64,000 nt of DNA from CAZMFZ01 sp046152935 (GTDB taxonomy: Bacteria; Bacteroidota; Bacteroidia; Cytophagales; UBA9547). Below are positions 1 to 9,316 of the stretch, piece after piece; position 1 is the first letter of the stretch; each line of letters opens with the position of its first letter. The position numbers and the translations under genes are program-made. A model generated the notes under the pieces. It had not been told where the DNA came from and did not search any database. It saw nothing but the letters and a program-made list of their open reading frames with translations. Location of the stretch: positions 5,142 through 69,141 of the forward strand of contig JBJXGB010000103.1 in the NCBI GenBank assembly GCA_046152935.1. Reading direction: 5' to 3'.

Positions 1-505
1 CGCAAAACAATTTGGTAAGAGCTGCTGGCTCTTCTACCAACATGTCGCCAGTAGAACTTCCCATAAATATCTTGATCCCACACACTTCCTTTGGGTTGAT
101 TTTCAAGGCTAAATCGGCATTGCTGTTGGTAGTGCCCATGAAAAAAGAGTAATTTGCCAACGATGTTTTTGACGCAATTGTATACTTTTCTTCTAAAAGC
201 TCAAGCGAAGTAGCAGGAGGATTTGTGTTTGGCATTTCCATAAAACTAGTGACACCGCCTGCCACAGCCGCCCGCGATTCTGTAAAAATATTTGCCTTGT
301 GTGTAAGGCCTGGTTCACGGAAATGTACTTGGTCGTCAATGATGCCAGGAAGCACATACTTACCCTTTACATCAATCTCTATAGCATTGAATTTTGAAAT
401 ATTTGAAGCAATTTTCTCAATAAATCCATCTTGAATTAGTATCTCTGCTTCCTTAATTTCCCCCTCATTTATTATCAAGGCATTTTTAAGTATCGTAGTT
501 GCCAT
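1..505 (-). CDS. pyrC: Dihydroorotase, N-terminal part (runs off window)
   Basis: Dihydroorotase closes carbamoyl aspartate to dihydroorotate in pyrimidine synthesis. About 168 residues are visible from an ATG at 505. The strand opens with the short amidohydrolase beta domain, then PGIIDDQVHFREPG (residues 53-66), and AAVAGGVTSFMEMPNT further on, which are class I dihydroorotase signatures. In the usual DxHxH metal motif the first His is Gln59 here while His61 is kept; from memory this Gln variant is common in Bacteroidota dihydroorotases, so it need not mean loss of activity. The C-terminal half lies outside the window. The gene diverges from the rhomboid gene across a 291-bp spacer in which I see no clear operator. 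Other cyclic amidohydrolases (allantoinase, hydantoinase) are less likely given the REPG and MPNT motifs. Confidence 0.9.
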   Translation of the reverse strand, partial: MATTILKNALIINEGEIKEAEILIQDGFIEKIASNISKFNAIEIDVKGKYVLPGIIDDQVHFREPGLTHKANIFTESRAAVAGGVTSFMEMPNTNPPATSLELLEEKYTIASKTSLANYSFFMGTTNSNADLALKINPKEVCGIKIFMGSSTGDMLVEEPAALTKLFC

Positions 506-796
506 GTTCTATTTGTTGTTAAAATCAATTATTGTTGATGATGACTTTTTATGCATTAAGATTGAAATATAACAGCAAAGAAAGCCAATTGGGTTGTTGT
601 GCAATAATTTCATTGCCCTCCATCATTTAATCTAAAAATTACGTTGCAATTTAGATGCAAAAAACGATACATGTAGAGCATATTATTCATTACAACTGAC
701 AAATATTCGTTCAAAAAGGTATTTAGACAGGTTTTTTGAAAAAATTTATCTCTTCAACATTCAAATTCGTATTTTAGCTGCCTCAATCGATTGATT

Positions 797-1585
797 ATGT
801 TTAGAAATTTTCAGTTTACGCCTGTTGTGCGAGCTTTGTTGGTATTAAATCTGGCCGTATTCATACTCGACAAATTTGTATTTTCGCTTACTCCCCTTTT
901 CGGATTGAGGTACGTGCTTTCACAAAATTTTCATGTATTTCAGTTTTTTACTTATATGTTTTTACATGCTGATTTTGGGCATATTTTTTTCAATATGTTT
1001 GCACTATTCATGTTTGGGCCGATGCTGGAGCATTTTTGGGGGCCAAAAAAATTCTTGATATTCTATGTTGTCACAGGCGTGGGAGCTGGCTTTATCTACG
1101 CATTAATTACATTTTATCAAATGTACGATTTGCAAAATGCCATTTCAGTATATGCTGCAAATCCCAATCCAGATGCCTTTGTGATTTTTGTGAATAAATT
1201 TGGTTTTGGCAGCTACAGTTTTGTAAATGCTTTTGCAGAAAACCCAAAAGACTCTAGCTTTATTGTGAAAAGTATACAAATAGCCAACGATATATTTGCT
1301 TCAAAGTCAAACGTACCCCTAATTGGAGCTTCAGGGGCTGTTTTTGGGATATTGATGGCGTATGGAATGACATTTCCACAAACAGAACTATTTATATTTC
1401 CGTTGCCATTTCCAATAAAAGCGTGGGTTTATGTAACTGTTTATGGAATAATAGAGTTGTATTCAGGTGTAAAGGGAAGTGAGGGCGACAATGTTGCTCA
1501 TTTTGCACACATTGGCGGTATGATTTTTGCTTTCATTATGATTAGAATGTGGCGAAAAAAGAACAATGGTTACGAGTATTATTGA
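797..1585 (+). CDS. Rhomboid family intramembrane serine protease (first of two)
   Basis: Rhomboids cleave transmembrane segments of other proteins inside the membrane with a Ser-His dyad. Ser179 lies in GASGA and His238 in AHIGG, and several hydrophobic helices surround them. I start at the ATG at 797 rather than the in-frame TTG at 791, giving 262 residues. A loop of about 70 mostly polar residues (roughly 105-172) separates the early helices from the serine helix, longer than in compact rhomboids. The protein ends in a short basic tail. A second rhomboid gene follows after 48 bp on the same strand, so the two are probably co-transcribed. Substrates cannot be told from sequence. Confidence 0.93.
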   Translation: MFRNFQFTPVVRALLVLNLAVFILDKFVFSLTPLFGLRYVLSQNFHVFQFFTYMFLHADFGHIFFNMFALFMFGPMLEHFWGPKKFLIFYVVTGVGAGFIYALITFYQMYDLQNAISVYAANPNPDAFVIFVNKFGFGSYSFVNAFAENPKDSSFIVKSIQIANDIFASKSNVPLIGASGAVFGILMAYGMTFPQTELFIFPLPFPIKAWVYVTVYGIIELYSGVKGSEGDNVAHFAHIGGMIFAFIMIRMWRKKNNGYEYY

Positions 1586-1633
1586 TTAGATTTAAACTGA
1601 TTGGTTATTTAGACATTTGAATATAGCAACAAA

Positions 1634-2536
1634 ATGAGCAGCATATTTGACGATATTAAAAATTCCTTCAACAAAATAGGCAGTGGGCTGAATCAAATCA
1701 TTCTCATAAATGTGATTGTATTTGTGGTGTTGGTGGTGCTAAATGTATTATTGACACTGACTGGAAACAAAGGCATCTACGACCTTATTTCTTACCAATT
1801 TTTTATGCCTGCTCAATTTGAAAATTTTATCTACAAACCGTGGACACTATTTACATACTTTTTCACCCACGATACTGGCAATTTTTTTCATATTCTGTTC
1901 AATATGATTTTCTTATACTGGTTTGGCTCATTGATAAGTGAATTTTTGGGCAGCAAACGGCTAATAAACTTATATGTGTTGGGCGGAGTGGCTGGTGGTT
2001 TGGTGTACTTGGCAGCCTACAATTTTATACCATACTTTAGCGAAAGAGCAGCAAATACTGTTTTATTGGGAGCCTCTGGTAGCGTGTATGCTGTGGTAAT
2101 TGGAGCTGCAGTGTTAATTCCAGATTATACCTTCTTCTTACTTTTTTTAGGACCTGTAAAAATAAAGTACATAGCAGGGTTTTACGCACTTTTATCGTTT
2201 GCGCAGACAGTTGGGCCAAACGCAGGAGGCAATGTTGCCCATTTGGGTGGTGCTCTGATGGGTTTTATTTACATTTGGCAACTAAAAAAGGGAAATGATT
2301 GGGGCAAGCCCGTTAGTGCCATTTTTGGATTTGTAACTTCACTATTTAAGTCAAGTCCAAAAATGAAAGTGACGTATCGAAACCCTGAAAAGAAAACAAC
2401 TTCAACAACTATTGAAGATGTGAGCCAAGCAGAGATTGATTCTATTTTAGACAAGATTTCAAAATATGGCTATGAAAAATTGACAAAAGAAGAGAAACAA
2501 AAGCTATTCAAAGCAAGCCAAAGCACCCATATTTAG
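1634..2536 (+). CDS. Rhomboid family protease with C-terminal DUF6576-like tail
   Basis: This is the second rhomboid of the pair, 300 residues. The dyad is Ser148 in GASGS and His203 in NVAHLGG, in a six-helix hydrophobic core ending near residue 220. A soluble tail of about 80 residues follows. Its last part (KISKYGYEKLTKEEKQ) matches the small C-terminal domain seen on many Bacteroidota rhomboids and listed, as I recall, as DUF6576. The tail has no catalytic residues and may bind a partner. The gene ends 8 bp from the convergent IPT/TIG gene, leaving no room for a terminator. Confidence 0.92.
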   Translation: MSSIFDDIKNSFNKIGSGLNQIILINVIVFVVLVVLNVLLTLTGNKGIYDLISYQFFMPAQFENFIYKPWTLFTYFFTHDTGNFFHILFNMIFLYWFGSLISEFLGSKRLINLYVLGGVAGGLVYLAAYNFIPYFSERAANTVLLGASGSVYAVVIGAAVLIPDYTFFLLFLGPVKIKYIAGFYALLSFAQTVGPNAGGNVAHLGGALMGFIYIWQLKKGNDWGKPVSAIFGFVTSLFKSSPKMKVTYRNPEKKTTSTTIEDVSQAEIDSILDKISKYGYEKLTKEEKQKLFKASQSTHI

Positions 2537-2544
2537 GTCGAAAT

Positions 2545-3897
2545 TTATTGACTAAGAAAGACTTTTATTCTATCTACCCTGACATTATTTTGGGCGAAAA
2601 TAAAGTAATTGCCACCGCTAAAAGAGAGAGGGATTTCCAAAATACCTTTTAAAACATGCTCTAATCTATAAATTTGCTTCCCTAAAATATCATTGATTAT
2701 TAGCACATTATAATCATTCTTTAGGTATAATTTCAGCAAATCATTGCTCGCCCCTAGTATCATTATTTGAGTGTCAGATTCATCAAAATAAATAGTATTT
2801 GAGCGAATGGAAGTGACAGTGTCGATCTGCAATGTGTCAGAAGATTGCAAGTTGCCGTTAGGTGAAATAATTGAAATTGTATTTGAGACGGCATCATTTG
2901 GCACCACAAATCGCAGGCTATTTACGGATAAAAAATTGATGCCAGTAGTGGTGATTTCGCCAATAACGATAGCATTGCTGGCATTTAGATTTGTACCAAT
3001 TACGGTAATAAATTCTCCAATCTTGGCTTGAGTTGGAAAAAAAGTCGAAAATGTTGGTATCGCAATTTGCTTTTGAAACCCAAATGCTTCGCTTTCTCCA
3101 CGTTTTGTATACACTTTCACATCATTTTGGCCTAAACCTAAGAAGGGAACAATGACCTCATATTTTTGAAGATTTATCTTTGAGATGGAACTTAATGACA
3201 CCAAAGTATTGCCAAAGGTGATGCCAGTAATGGAGTCGATATTAGTGCCAGTAATGGTAATAATAGCACCTTCGGTTGCTTCAATCGGTTGAATATCAAC
3301 AATTTGAGGGATATTAAGCCCTGAAATTGAAAAAGGGAAAGCTGGTGTGAAATCATACTCGGTATTGATGACAACTGGATATGAGCCAATAATATTTGCG
3401 AAGGGAACTGTGATCGAAAACTCATTTTTGCCATTTATTAACACCATGGAGGACAAGTCTGCCATCGTATTTCCAAATTTCAGTGATATGATTGAATCTA
3501 CATTTGAAGTAAAAATGGTGATTCGCTTGTCAATTTCTTGGTTTTGGGGTGAAATAGCTGTGATTGCAGGCCCTAAAATGGTAATTTCAAAAGAATTGCC
3601 AAGCAAAGTGCCAGTATTAAATGAAAGATTATAGACTCCGTGCTGAATATTGGCTGGAATTTTCAGCAAAACCGTATTGTCACTTTCTTTGATAATTGAG
3701 GCTAAACTCAAGCTTCTTGCATTTAATTTTACTTGGGTGACCCCAGAAAGTTGGCTGCCAGCAACAGTTATTACCTGGCTCAATGACACCACTTTGGGCT
3801 CAACATTTGAGATAACTGGCTGGCTTTGTGCCAATTGACACATTAACACCAGCACCAGAAAACTAAGTATTTGAACTACATTATTTACTATTCGCAT
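2545..3897 (-). CDS. Secreted IPT/TIG-repeat protein
   Basis: The 450-residue product starts with a signal peptide (hydrophobic residues 9-25, then QPVISNVEP). At least four IPT/TIG immunoglobulin-like repeats follow, each opening with a pattern such as 'I..V.P......Q.ITI.G.NL' and holding a conserved 'I.FG....' turn. The last 80 residues (LKNDYNVLIINDILGKQIY, then GNYFIFAQNN) resemble the beta-sandwich sorting domain of type IX secretion cargo, with the usual 'G.Y.' strand and a lysine near the end. It is probably exported and attached to or released from the cell surface. No enzymatic domain is visible. The type IX assignment is by resemblance and only moderately certain. Confidence 0.75.
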   Translation of the reverse strand: MRIVNNVVQILSFLVLVLMCQLAQSQPVISNVEPKVVSLSQVITVAGSQLSGVTQVKLNARSLSLASIIKESDNTVLLKIPANIQHGVYNLSFNTGTLLGNSFEITILGPAITAISPQNQEIDKRITIFTSNVDSIISLKFGNTMADLSSMVLINGKNEFSITVPFANIIGSYPVVINTEYDFTPAFPFSISGLNIPQIVDIQPIEATEGAIITITGTNIDSITGITFGNTLVSLSSISKINLQKYEVIVPFLGLGQNDVKVYTKRGESEAFGFQKQIAIPTFSTFFPTQAKIGEFITVIGTNLNASNAIVIGEITTTGINFLSVNSLRFVVPNDAVSNTISIISPNGNLQSSDTLQIDTVTSIRSNTIYFDESDTQIMILGASNDLLKLYLKNDYNVLIINDILGKQIYRLEHVLKGILEIPLSFSGGNYFIFAQNNVRVDRIKVFLSQ

Positions 3898-4009
3898 AAA
3901 AAAGCAATTAAAATTTCAACTTCGGGATTCACCTATTAATAAACCTATTAAAAAAATATCGAAAAAACAGATTTTACCTCAGATAAATATGATCGAATAT
4001 ATACTATTT

Positions 4010-6541
4010 TTACAACGATAAGGACACGCCTACTTTTATACCCCAATTTTGGATTTCGTAATCTTGAGCTAAATACGAAAGACGCTTATAAAACTCTACC
4101 CTGAATACTTTGGCAATATTTTCTATGCCTATGCCAGCCTCCATATACGGGATATTTGGGTCTAGTGCATAAAAATTTCGGTACTGAATGCTTTCATTTT
4201 TAGGCGTAAGATTCAAATCGCTTTGCGTAGCCGTGCCCCAGATCGCATTGAAAGACACCACTTCTCGCAATTTTAACTTGTAAAACAGTGGTATGCGATT
4301 GAAAAAAAAGCCAGAAAAATGATGTTGGTAATTGAGTGTGACGGACCGGCTGCTTACAAATTCAAAGAAATTCATCAAACTGAACGCACCAGCACTATAA
4401 ACAAGTGTTTGATTGCCCAAGTGGATATTTAAAAGTGGAAATGGCAAGGTATTTGGAATGTAATTGCCGCGTATCGTATAATTTGATCTTCCAAATTTGC
4501 CAACTGTAAACATCTGTTGCACTTGAACAGCTAATTTATGATACGCGAAGTGGCTGCCTCCCAAGCCTTTCAAGCCCAAATGATACCGCAAAGTAACCAT
4601 AGGAATTTGCTCATTTCCGATCGAAATGCGATTGTGTTCATAATATAAAAATGTTTCTCTGCGGGCAATACGTGTTTCAAAAACCAGCTCTGCGTTATTT
4701 AAAGTATTATTTATGGTAGAATTTGTATCGCCAGGCACCGAATAGTAACCAAAATTGTACCGATCAGAATTCATTGGCACTTGGTTGAAATTTTGATAAT
4801 TGAATTGCAATTTGGCAGTAACACCACGAATAACATCAATTTGGGCATAAGTTGTGAAATTATTGATATAAAAAGGATTTGCATTGCTGAGATTGCCCCA
4901 TCTTGAAATGGCGTAAAACAAGGTCGAAACATTGCCTTTGTTGAAAGAAAATATGCCCAATTGTTCTAAATCGTAAAAATATTCAATGCCAGCCCAAAAC
5001 CATTTGCGTTTTGAGATATTAAAATCGACTGAGCCTCCATATTTTAGTCTTTTATCTGTAGTGCCATAAGCGATATACGACTTCAAAAGCCACTTTTTGC
5101 TGAATAGGTAGCTCGATCTCAGCCCCAATTTGAATCGTATTCCCTCAATATTATTCCATGCAATAGACTGAGAATAAGGGCCTATTTCAATTAAACCTAC
5201 TTTTTTATATCCATTTACCACAATATCTAAAATTTCAATGTATGAGCGTATCACTGGCAAATTTTTGAGGGTATCGATCATTGCTATCACCTGTTTATCT
5301 GTATTTGATAGCGAATCGTGGCGATTTTTTTGCCAGAAAGCTTTGTCAAAATCGTTCGCATTTTCGGCTGTTTCTAATCCCACTTGAAAAAAATCTTCAC
5401 TTTTAGGTTCATTTACTTTGATATCATTATTAGAAATGTAGTATTTAATCAAAAAACCAGCCGAGCTGTCGACCAATTCTGCCAAATTAATGCCAAATCG
5501 CATTTTGTAAGGCAGCCAAGCTTTTTCACTTGTGCGTTGAAATTCTTGTTGAATTTTTATCTTATCGACAAAATTGATATTGGCCGTTTTGCCAATCGTA
5601 AGATCGCATCGCCTAATTGCATACTCATTTTTTGTAACCCAAATAGTGCCTTTAAATGCCAGATCGGCTGCTCTTTTGGGCTTTACATTTATTTTATAGC
5701 AAAAAGCTGAATCGATAAATAGACTATCTTCTAAATCGTAATCGTAATACTCTGCCCAACTTTCTGCAATGGGAGATACAAAATCTTTACCCATAAATTG
5801 GATCCAGTTTTGATAAAAATTAAACTCTGTAATGCTACTGCCTGTGATTTGTGAAATAAATTGGGCGTTGCTTTCATCTAGGACACCTGAAATATTATGT
5901 GCTAAAATATGTTCTTTTTGGCGAATGGGGTCGTTTTGGTAGTTGATTTTAGAGATAGTTTCTGACAAATAAATAGGAATAATTGGCTTTCCCTCATCAT
6001 TTGTCACTTTTTTCAGGCTATCAATGGCCGCAATTACTTTTTTTAGAATTTTTCTTTTTCTAATCTTTTGAGAAATATTATCAATATCGACTTGCACTTT
6101 TGAGTAGCTTTCATATTCATAGGCAGCCAATGATCGCTTATCATTCATTTTTTTGCTTTTCTGAATCTTTCGCAGAATGGACCAAGCCGGATTTTCGCCC
6201 CTTTTGATTATTACCTCGCCCAATTCCTTTGCATTTTCCGTCAATTGAAAATTAATAATTTGCGAGGATTCGCCAAGTTTCAAAGGTTTTATTTTAGATT
6301 TGTAACCTACGTAAGTAGCTGTAATTGAATCTCTTACATAAGAAGCATTGATTGCGTAATTGCCTTCGAAATCGGTTTGAGCACCTATGGATGTGCCTTT
6401 AAATTGGATGATGACAAATGGAAGCGGTTCGCCATTTGCTGCATCTGTTACTTTGCCTTTGATCGAAAACTGCGCCAATCCACACAATGCCAACAAAGTG
6501 AATAACGAGAAGAAGAAAAAACGCTTTGAAGAAATGGCCAA
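4010..6541 (-). CDS. DUF5686 outer-membrane protein with CarboxypepD_reg-like N-terminus
   Basis: The 843-residue protein has a signal peptide (residues 1-23) and then a carboxypeptidase regulatory-like beta-sandwich. That sandwich shows the typical IKGKVTDAANGEPLPF start and GTSIGAQTDFEGNYAI turn. The remainder matches the DUF5686 family of Bacteroidota, whose C-terminal half is rich in alternating aromatic strands like an outer-membrane beta-barrel and ends in VGVSLSL. The architecture recalls TonB-linked receptors but there is no plug domain. Function is unknown; an outer-membrane structural or transport role is inferred. It stands alone between two same-strand genes with gaps of over 110 bp. 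Confidence 0.85.
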   Translation of the reverse strand: MAISSKRFFFFSLFTLLALCGLAQFSIKGKVTDAANGEPLPFVIIQFKGTSIGAQTDFEGNYAINASYVRDSITATYVGYKSKIKPLKLGESSQIINFQLTENAKELGEVIIKRGENPAWSILRKIQKSKKMNDKRSLAAYEYESYSKVQVDIDNISQKIRKRKILKKVIAAIDSLKKVTNDEGKPIIPIYLSETISKINYQNDPIRQKEHILAHNISGVLDESNAQFISQITGSSITEFNFYQNWIQFMGKDFVSPIAESWAEYYDYDLEDSLFIDSAFCYKINVKPKRAADLAFKGTIWVTKNEYAIRRCDLTIGKTANINFVDKIKIQQEFQRTSEKAWLPYKMRFGINLAELVDSSAGFLIKYYISNNDIKVNEPKSEDFFQVGLETAENANDFDKAFWQKNRHDSLSNTDKQVIAMIDTLKNLPVIRSYIEILDIVVNGYKKVGLIEIGPYSQSIAWNNIEGIRFKLGLRSSYLFSKKWLLKSYIAYGTTDKRLKYGGSVDFNISKRKWFWAGIEYFYDLEQLGIFSFNKGNVSTLFYAISRWGNLSNANPFYINNFTTYAQIDVIRGVTAKLQFNYQNFNQVPMNSDRYNFGYYSVPGDTNSTINNTLNNAELVFETRIARRETFLYYEHNRISIGNEQIPMVTLRYHLGLKGLGGSHFAYHKLAVQVQQMFTVGKFGRSNYTIRGNYIPNTLPFPLLNIHLGNQTLVYSAGAFSLMNFFEFVSSRSVTLNYQHHFSGFFFNRIPLFYKLKLREVVSFNAIWGTATQSDLNLTPKNESIQYRNFYALDPNIPYMEAGIGIENIAKVFRVEFYKRLSYLAQDYEIQNWGIKVGVSLSL

Positions 6542-6665
6542 ACGAGACTGATTTATTGGAGTCGAAATTTACAAAAAATAAAAAACAGTGGACATATTAA
6601 TCACCCAAACGACATATTTTGTAGTTGAGACCCAACTCTAAAACCGAATAATGGGTAATAAAAGC

Positions 6666-7451
6666 TCAAACTAACTCGGGTGCAAAATTTACTCTTACAG
6701 GGCTATCGTATTGTAAACCGAGTAATTGCGAGGCATTGCCATTTTTAATGGCTATTTCTAGTAAGCCCAAATCGTTAAACAGTGCTACGCAATCGCCATT
6801 TTCAGCCTGGTGGTAGATAGCATGCATCGTTTCTACATTTTCCCTGCCAAATGAAATAATCGAAGCCCTGCCTTGAGCAGTTTCATCAAATAATTTCTTT
6901 GAAATATTGGTGATCGCATTGCCATAATGGTCGGTATGCAACACATTGCCCTCAATAGAATTTCTATTTGATTTCAACTTTCTGCCTACCATTCTCTTCA
7001 AAGTTGCACTGTTGATGGTAGGACCTAAATCGTATAAATTTTTACCACTTGCCAAAGAAACGGCTGCAAAAGCAAATATATTCTTCTCTGGGAATGTTTG
7101 ATTTAAGTTTTTATCAAATAATATTTCGACCGCAATGGTAGGTTTTTCGCTCAGTAATGAAAAAAAACCATTGTCTGTGCCCACAAAAAAATGGTCTTCC
7201 ATGCGGGCAGCTATGTACTTATCAGTATTTTCATTAAGCGAATTGATGGCCACCAAATGAACTGTCCCTTTTGGGAAATCTCTAAAAACCGAATTTAAAA
7301 TAAACGCACCGTGAGCAACATTGTAGTGATCTACATTGTGAGAAATGTCAATTACCTGAATATTGGCATTGTAATTAAATATTTTGGCCTTTACGGCTGC
7401 TACATAATGATCTCTAGTGCCGAAATCAGAAGTAAAAGTGATGATTGCCAT
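6666..7451 (-). CDS. S-adenosyl-L-methionine hydrolase (SAM hydroxide adenosyltransferase, DUF62)
   Basis: This family uses water to split S-adenosylmethionine into adenosine and methionine; relatives use chloride or fluoride. The 261-residue length is normal. Family signatures are present: FTSDFGTRDHYV at residues 6-17, the IDISHNV and AHGAFIL segments, VGTDNGFFS, and DHYGNAITNI near the C-terminus. The halogenases carry a characteristic insertion loop that I do not see, so the hydrolase is favoured. The gene is monocistronic, with 174 bp to the upstream transporter gene. Confidence 0.9.
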   Translation of the reverse strand: MAIITFTSDFGTRDHYVAAVKAKIFNYNANIQVIDISHNVDHYNVAHGAFILNSVFRDFPKGTVHLVAINSLNENTDKYIAARMEDHFFVGTDNGFFSLLSEKPTIAVEILFDKNLNQTFPEKNIFAFAAVSLASGKNLYDLGPTINSATLKRMVGRKLKSNRNSIEGNVLHTDHYGNAITNISKKLFDETAQGRASIISFGRENVETMHAIYHQAENGDCVALFNDLGLLEIAIKNGNASQLLGLQYDSPVRVNFAPELV

Positions 7452-7625
7452 ATTTTATTATTTGTTAATAATTAATTTCTTCTACGAAATCGATTTAAAA
7501 AGCTACCCTATTTCTCAAAGAAAATCAGGAAATGTTATAAACCCATCCTAATCTAAATCTAAAGAGTCTTTGTTCTTTCTTCTTTTTTCTTTACCATATC
7601 TTCCCAAAAGTCTTGTACTAGAATA

Positions 7626-8873
7626 CTACCACTTCAATTTCTTATGCCCAAATATAGCATAGTACAATATAAAACCATAACACACCAATAGAATGGAATA
7701 TCCGATTTGAGGTGAATAGCTATCGGCAATCTGACCGTAAGCCAAAGGCAATAAAGCTCCGCCTGCTATTGCCATTATCAACATTGATGACCCGAGTTTT
7801 GTGAATTTACCCAAATCTTTGATGGCCAAAGGCCAAATGGCAGGCCACATAATAGCATTAGCCAAGCCTAAAGCAGCTACACAGAATACTGATACATAGC
7901 CTTTGAAAACCAGTGTAGCCAATACAAATAAAATCCCTAAAATGGCCGAAATTAACAAGAAAGTTTCTTGTTTCATGTATTTTGGAATAGCGAAAATACC
8001 CAAGAAATAACCCAAAAGCATGGCTATCAAAGTAATGCTGGTGAATTTTGACGCTTGATCTATTCCTATGCCTTGGGTCATGGCGTAGTTAATGATCGTA
8101 TCGCCTGCTATTACTTCTGCCCCCACGTATAAAAATAAAGCTACTACACCCAATATCAAGTTGGGTGATTGGAAAATAGAAGCTTTTGAGTTTAAGCTTT
8201 TTTCTTGGTCGTTAGTATGTTGATCCAAATCAATTTGAGGTAAATCGATTTTCCAAACTACAAAAGCCAAAAAAGCCAATGTTGAGGCCATAAAAGCGTA
8301 TGGAGCTATGATTTTACTAGACAATTCGTTCAAAAGAACTTCCTTTTGTTCAAATGAAAGTGTTGGCAGTGTAGACATTAACTCGTTGGCATTGGCAAAT
8401 ACGATCGAACCCAATAAAATTGGACTGGCCACTCCTGCAGCTTTGCTACAAACGCCCATAATACTTATGCGTTGTGCTGCACTTTCGACATTTCCCAATA
8501 CGGTAACGTACGGATTAGCAGCAGTTTGCAATACGGCTAAGCCAGTTCCTATCACAAACAGACCTGTGAGAAAAACGGCATAATTTCTTGAAATGGCAGC
8601 AGGCAAAAACACCAACATCCCTATGGCCATTATCACCAAACCCAATACCATTCCATTTTTGAAGCCTGTTTTCTGCAATATCCAAGCCGAAGGCAAAGCC
8701 ATGATGAAATAAGAAATATAAAAGCAAAAAGCCACCAAGAGCGATTCGAAATTGCTGAGGTTACATACAATTTTGAAGAATGGAATAAGTGCCCCATTTA
8801 GCCAGGTAACAAAGCCAAAAATAAAAAATAAGGCACCTATTACGATAATCGGGCGTTTGGAGATGAAATTCAT
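7626..8873 (-). CDS. Sugar MFS transporter (FucP/GluP/NagP type)
   Basis: The 415-residue protein has twelve predicted membrane segments and the motifs of the fucose/glucose-galactose permease group: FFIFGFVTWLNGALIPFFK in the first helix and AANPYVTVLG after the fourth. Proton-coupled import of a hexose or amino sugar is expected. The truncated nagB lies 3.2 kb upstream on the same strand, and in several bacteria a FucP-like permease (NagP) imports N-acetylglucosamine. Before the restriction-modification island arrived, the two may therefore have been neighbours. Substrate is an inference from context; transporter class is secure. Confidence 0.9.
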   Translation of the reverse strand: MNFISKRPIIVIGALFFIFGFVTWLNGALIPFFKIVCNLSNFESLLVAFCFYISYFIMALPSAWILQKTGFKNGMVLGLVIMAIGMLVFLPAAISRNYAVFLTGLFVIGTGLAVLQTAANPYVTVLGNVESAAQRISIMGVCSKAAGVASPILLGSIVFANANELMSTLPTLSFEQKEVLLNELSSKIIAPYAFMASTLAFLAFVVWKIDLPQIDLDQHTNDQEKSLNSKASIFQSPNLILGVVALFLYVGAEVIAGDTIINYAMTQGIGIDQASKFTSITLIAMLLGYFLGIFAIPKYMKQETFLLISAILGILFVLATLVFKGYVSVFCVAALGLANAIMWPAIWPLAIKDLGKFTKLGSSMLIMAIAGGALLPLAYGQIADSYSPQIGYSILLVCYGFILYYAIFGHKKLKW

Positions 8874-9240
8874 GGATATTGTAAAAGATATTTTTTTTGA
8901 AAAGTACTAAAATTAAATAGGAGTGAAATTATTATTTATTTCGTAGGTGGGGATCATAAAATATCAAATGAAATAAAAAATTTAAGGCTCAAAATTGAAA
9001 CAGCGTTTTGAGACACTCAAAACACCAGCAAGTTAAAATAATAGGAACGTCCTGAGTTTTAAACTCAGGACAGCTTTTACCATTGCTTCGCAAACTACGC
9101 ACAACTGGGGGTGCTGTGAAAAATTGAGGACAGCTTTCATTGAGTTCCATATGGCACAATTAGGCAAATATCAAACATACATCATATGCTTGCTGGTGAA
9201 AACGCCAGCAAGGGCGAGGCTCGAATACAATGTTACCTGT
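8874..9240. repeat. Gene-free patch of palindromes at the left edge of the RM island
   Basis: No convincing gene is present. Three inverted repeats are packed into about 200 bp. At 9005-9023 there is an 8-bp perfect stem with a 3-nt loop. At 9049-9071 there is an 11-bp perfect stem around one base, arm GTCCTGAGTTT. At 9189-9212 there is a 10-bp stem with a 4-nt loop and one G/T mismatch. The decamer CACCAGCAAG at 9023-9032 reappears inverted as CTTGCTGGTG at 9189-9198. AGGACAGCTTT occurs at 9067-9077 and 9127-9137. The look is of several short interspersed repeats or element ends rather than a promoter. Confidence 0.6.
9067..9102 (+). repeat. Dispersed 36-bp repeat, copy 1
   Basis: This 36-bp stretch is 31/36 identical to the reverse complement of 63233-63268, 54 kb away. 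Both copies contain AGGACAGCTTT, TTGCTTCGCAAA and TACGCAC in the same order. Read as codons, both give D-S-F-x-x-C-F-A-N-Y-A. It could be a non-coding interspersed repeat or a remnant of a mobile coding element. Confidence 0.65.
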
Positions 9241-9267
9241 TGAATTTTTTTTGTTTATGCCTCTTTA

Positions 9268-9299
9268 TTTGCGAATATGATAATTATCGTTCAATTTTG
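9268..9299 (+). promoter_or_regulatory. Candidate promoter with palindromic operator in the spacer
   Basis: TTTG at 9268-9271 and CAATTTTG at 9292-9299 (7/8 to the Bacteroidota -7 consensus TAnnTTTG) are separated by 20 bp. They lie 18 bp upstream of the DUF6471 start codon at 9317. A perfect 10-bp palindrome, GATAATTATC (9279-9288), sits in the middle of the spacer, where a bound protein would block RNA polymerase. It would drive DUF6471 and the methyltransferase. Confidence 0.5.
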
Positions 9300-9316
9300 C
9301 AAAATAAATTCTCGTT

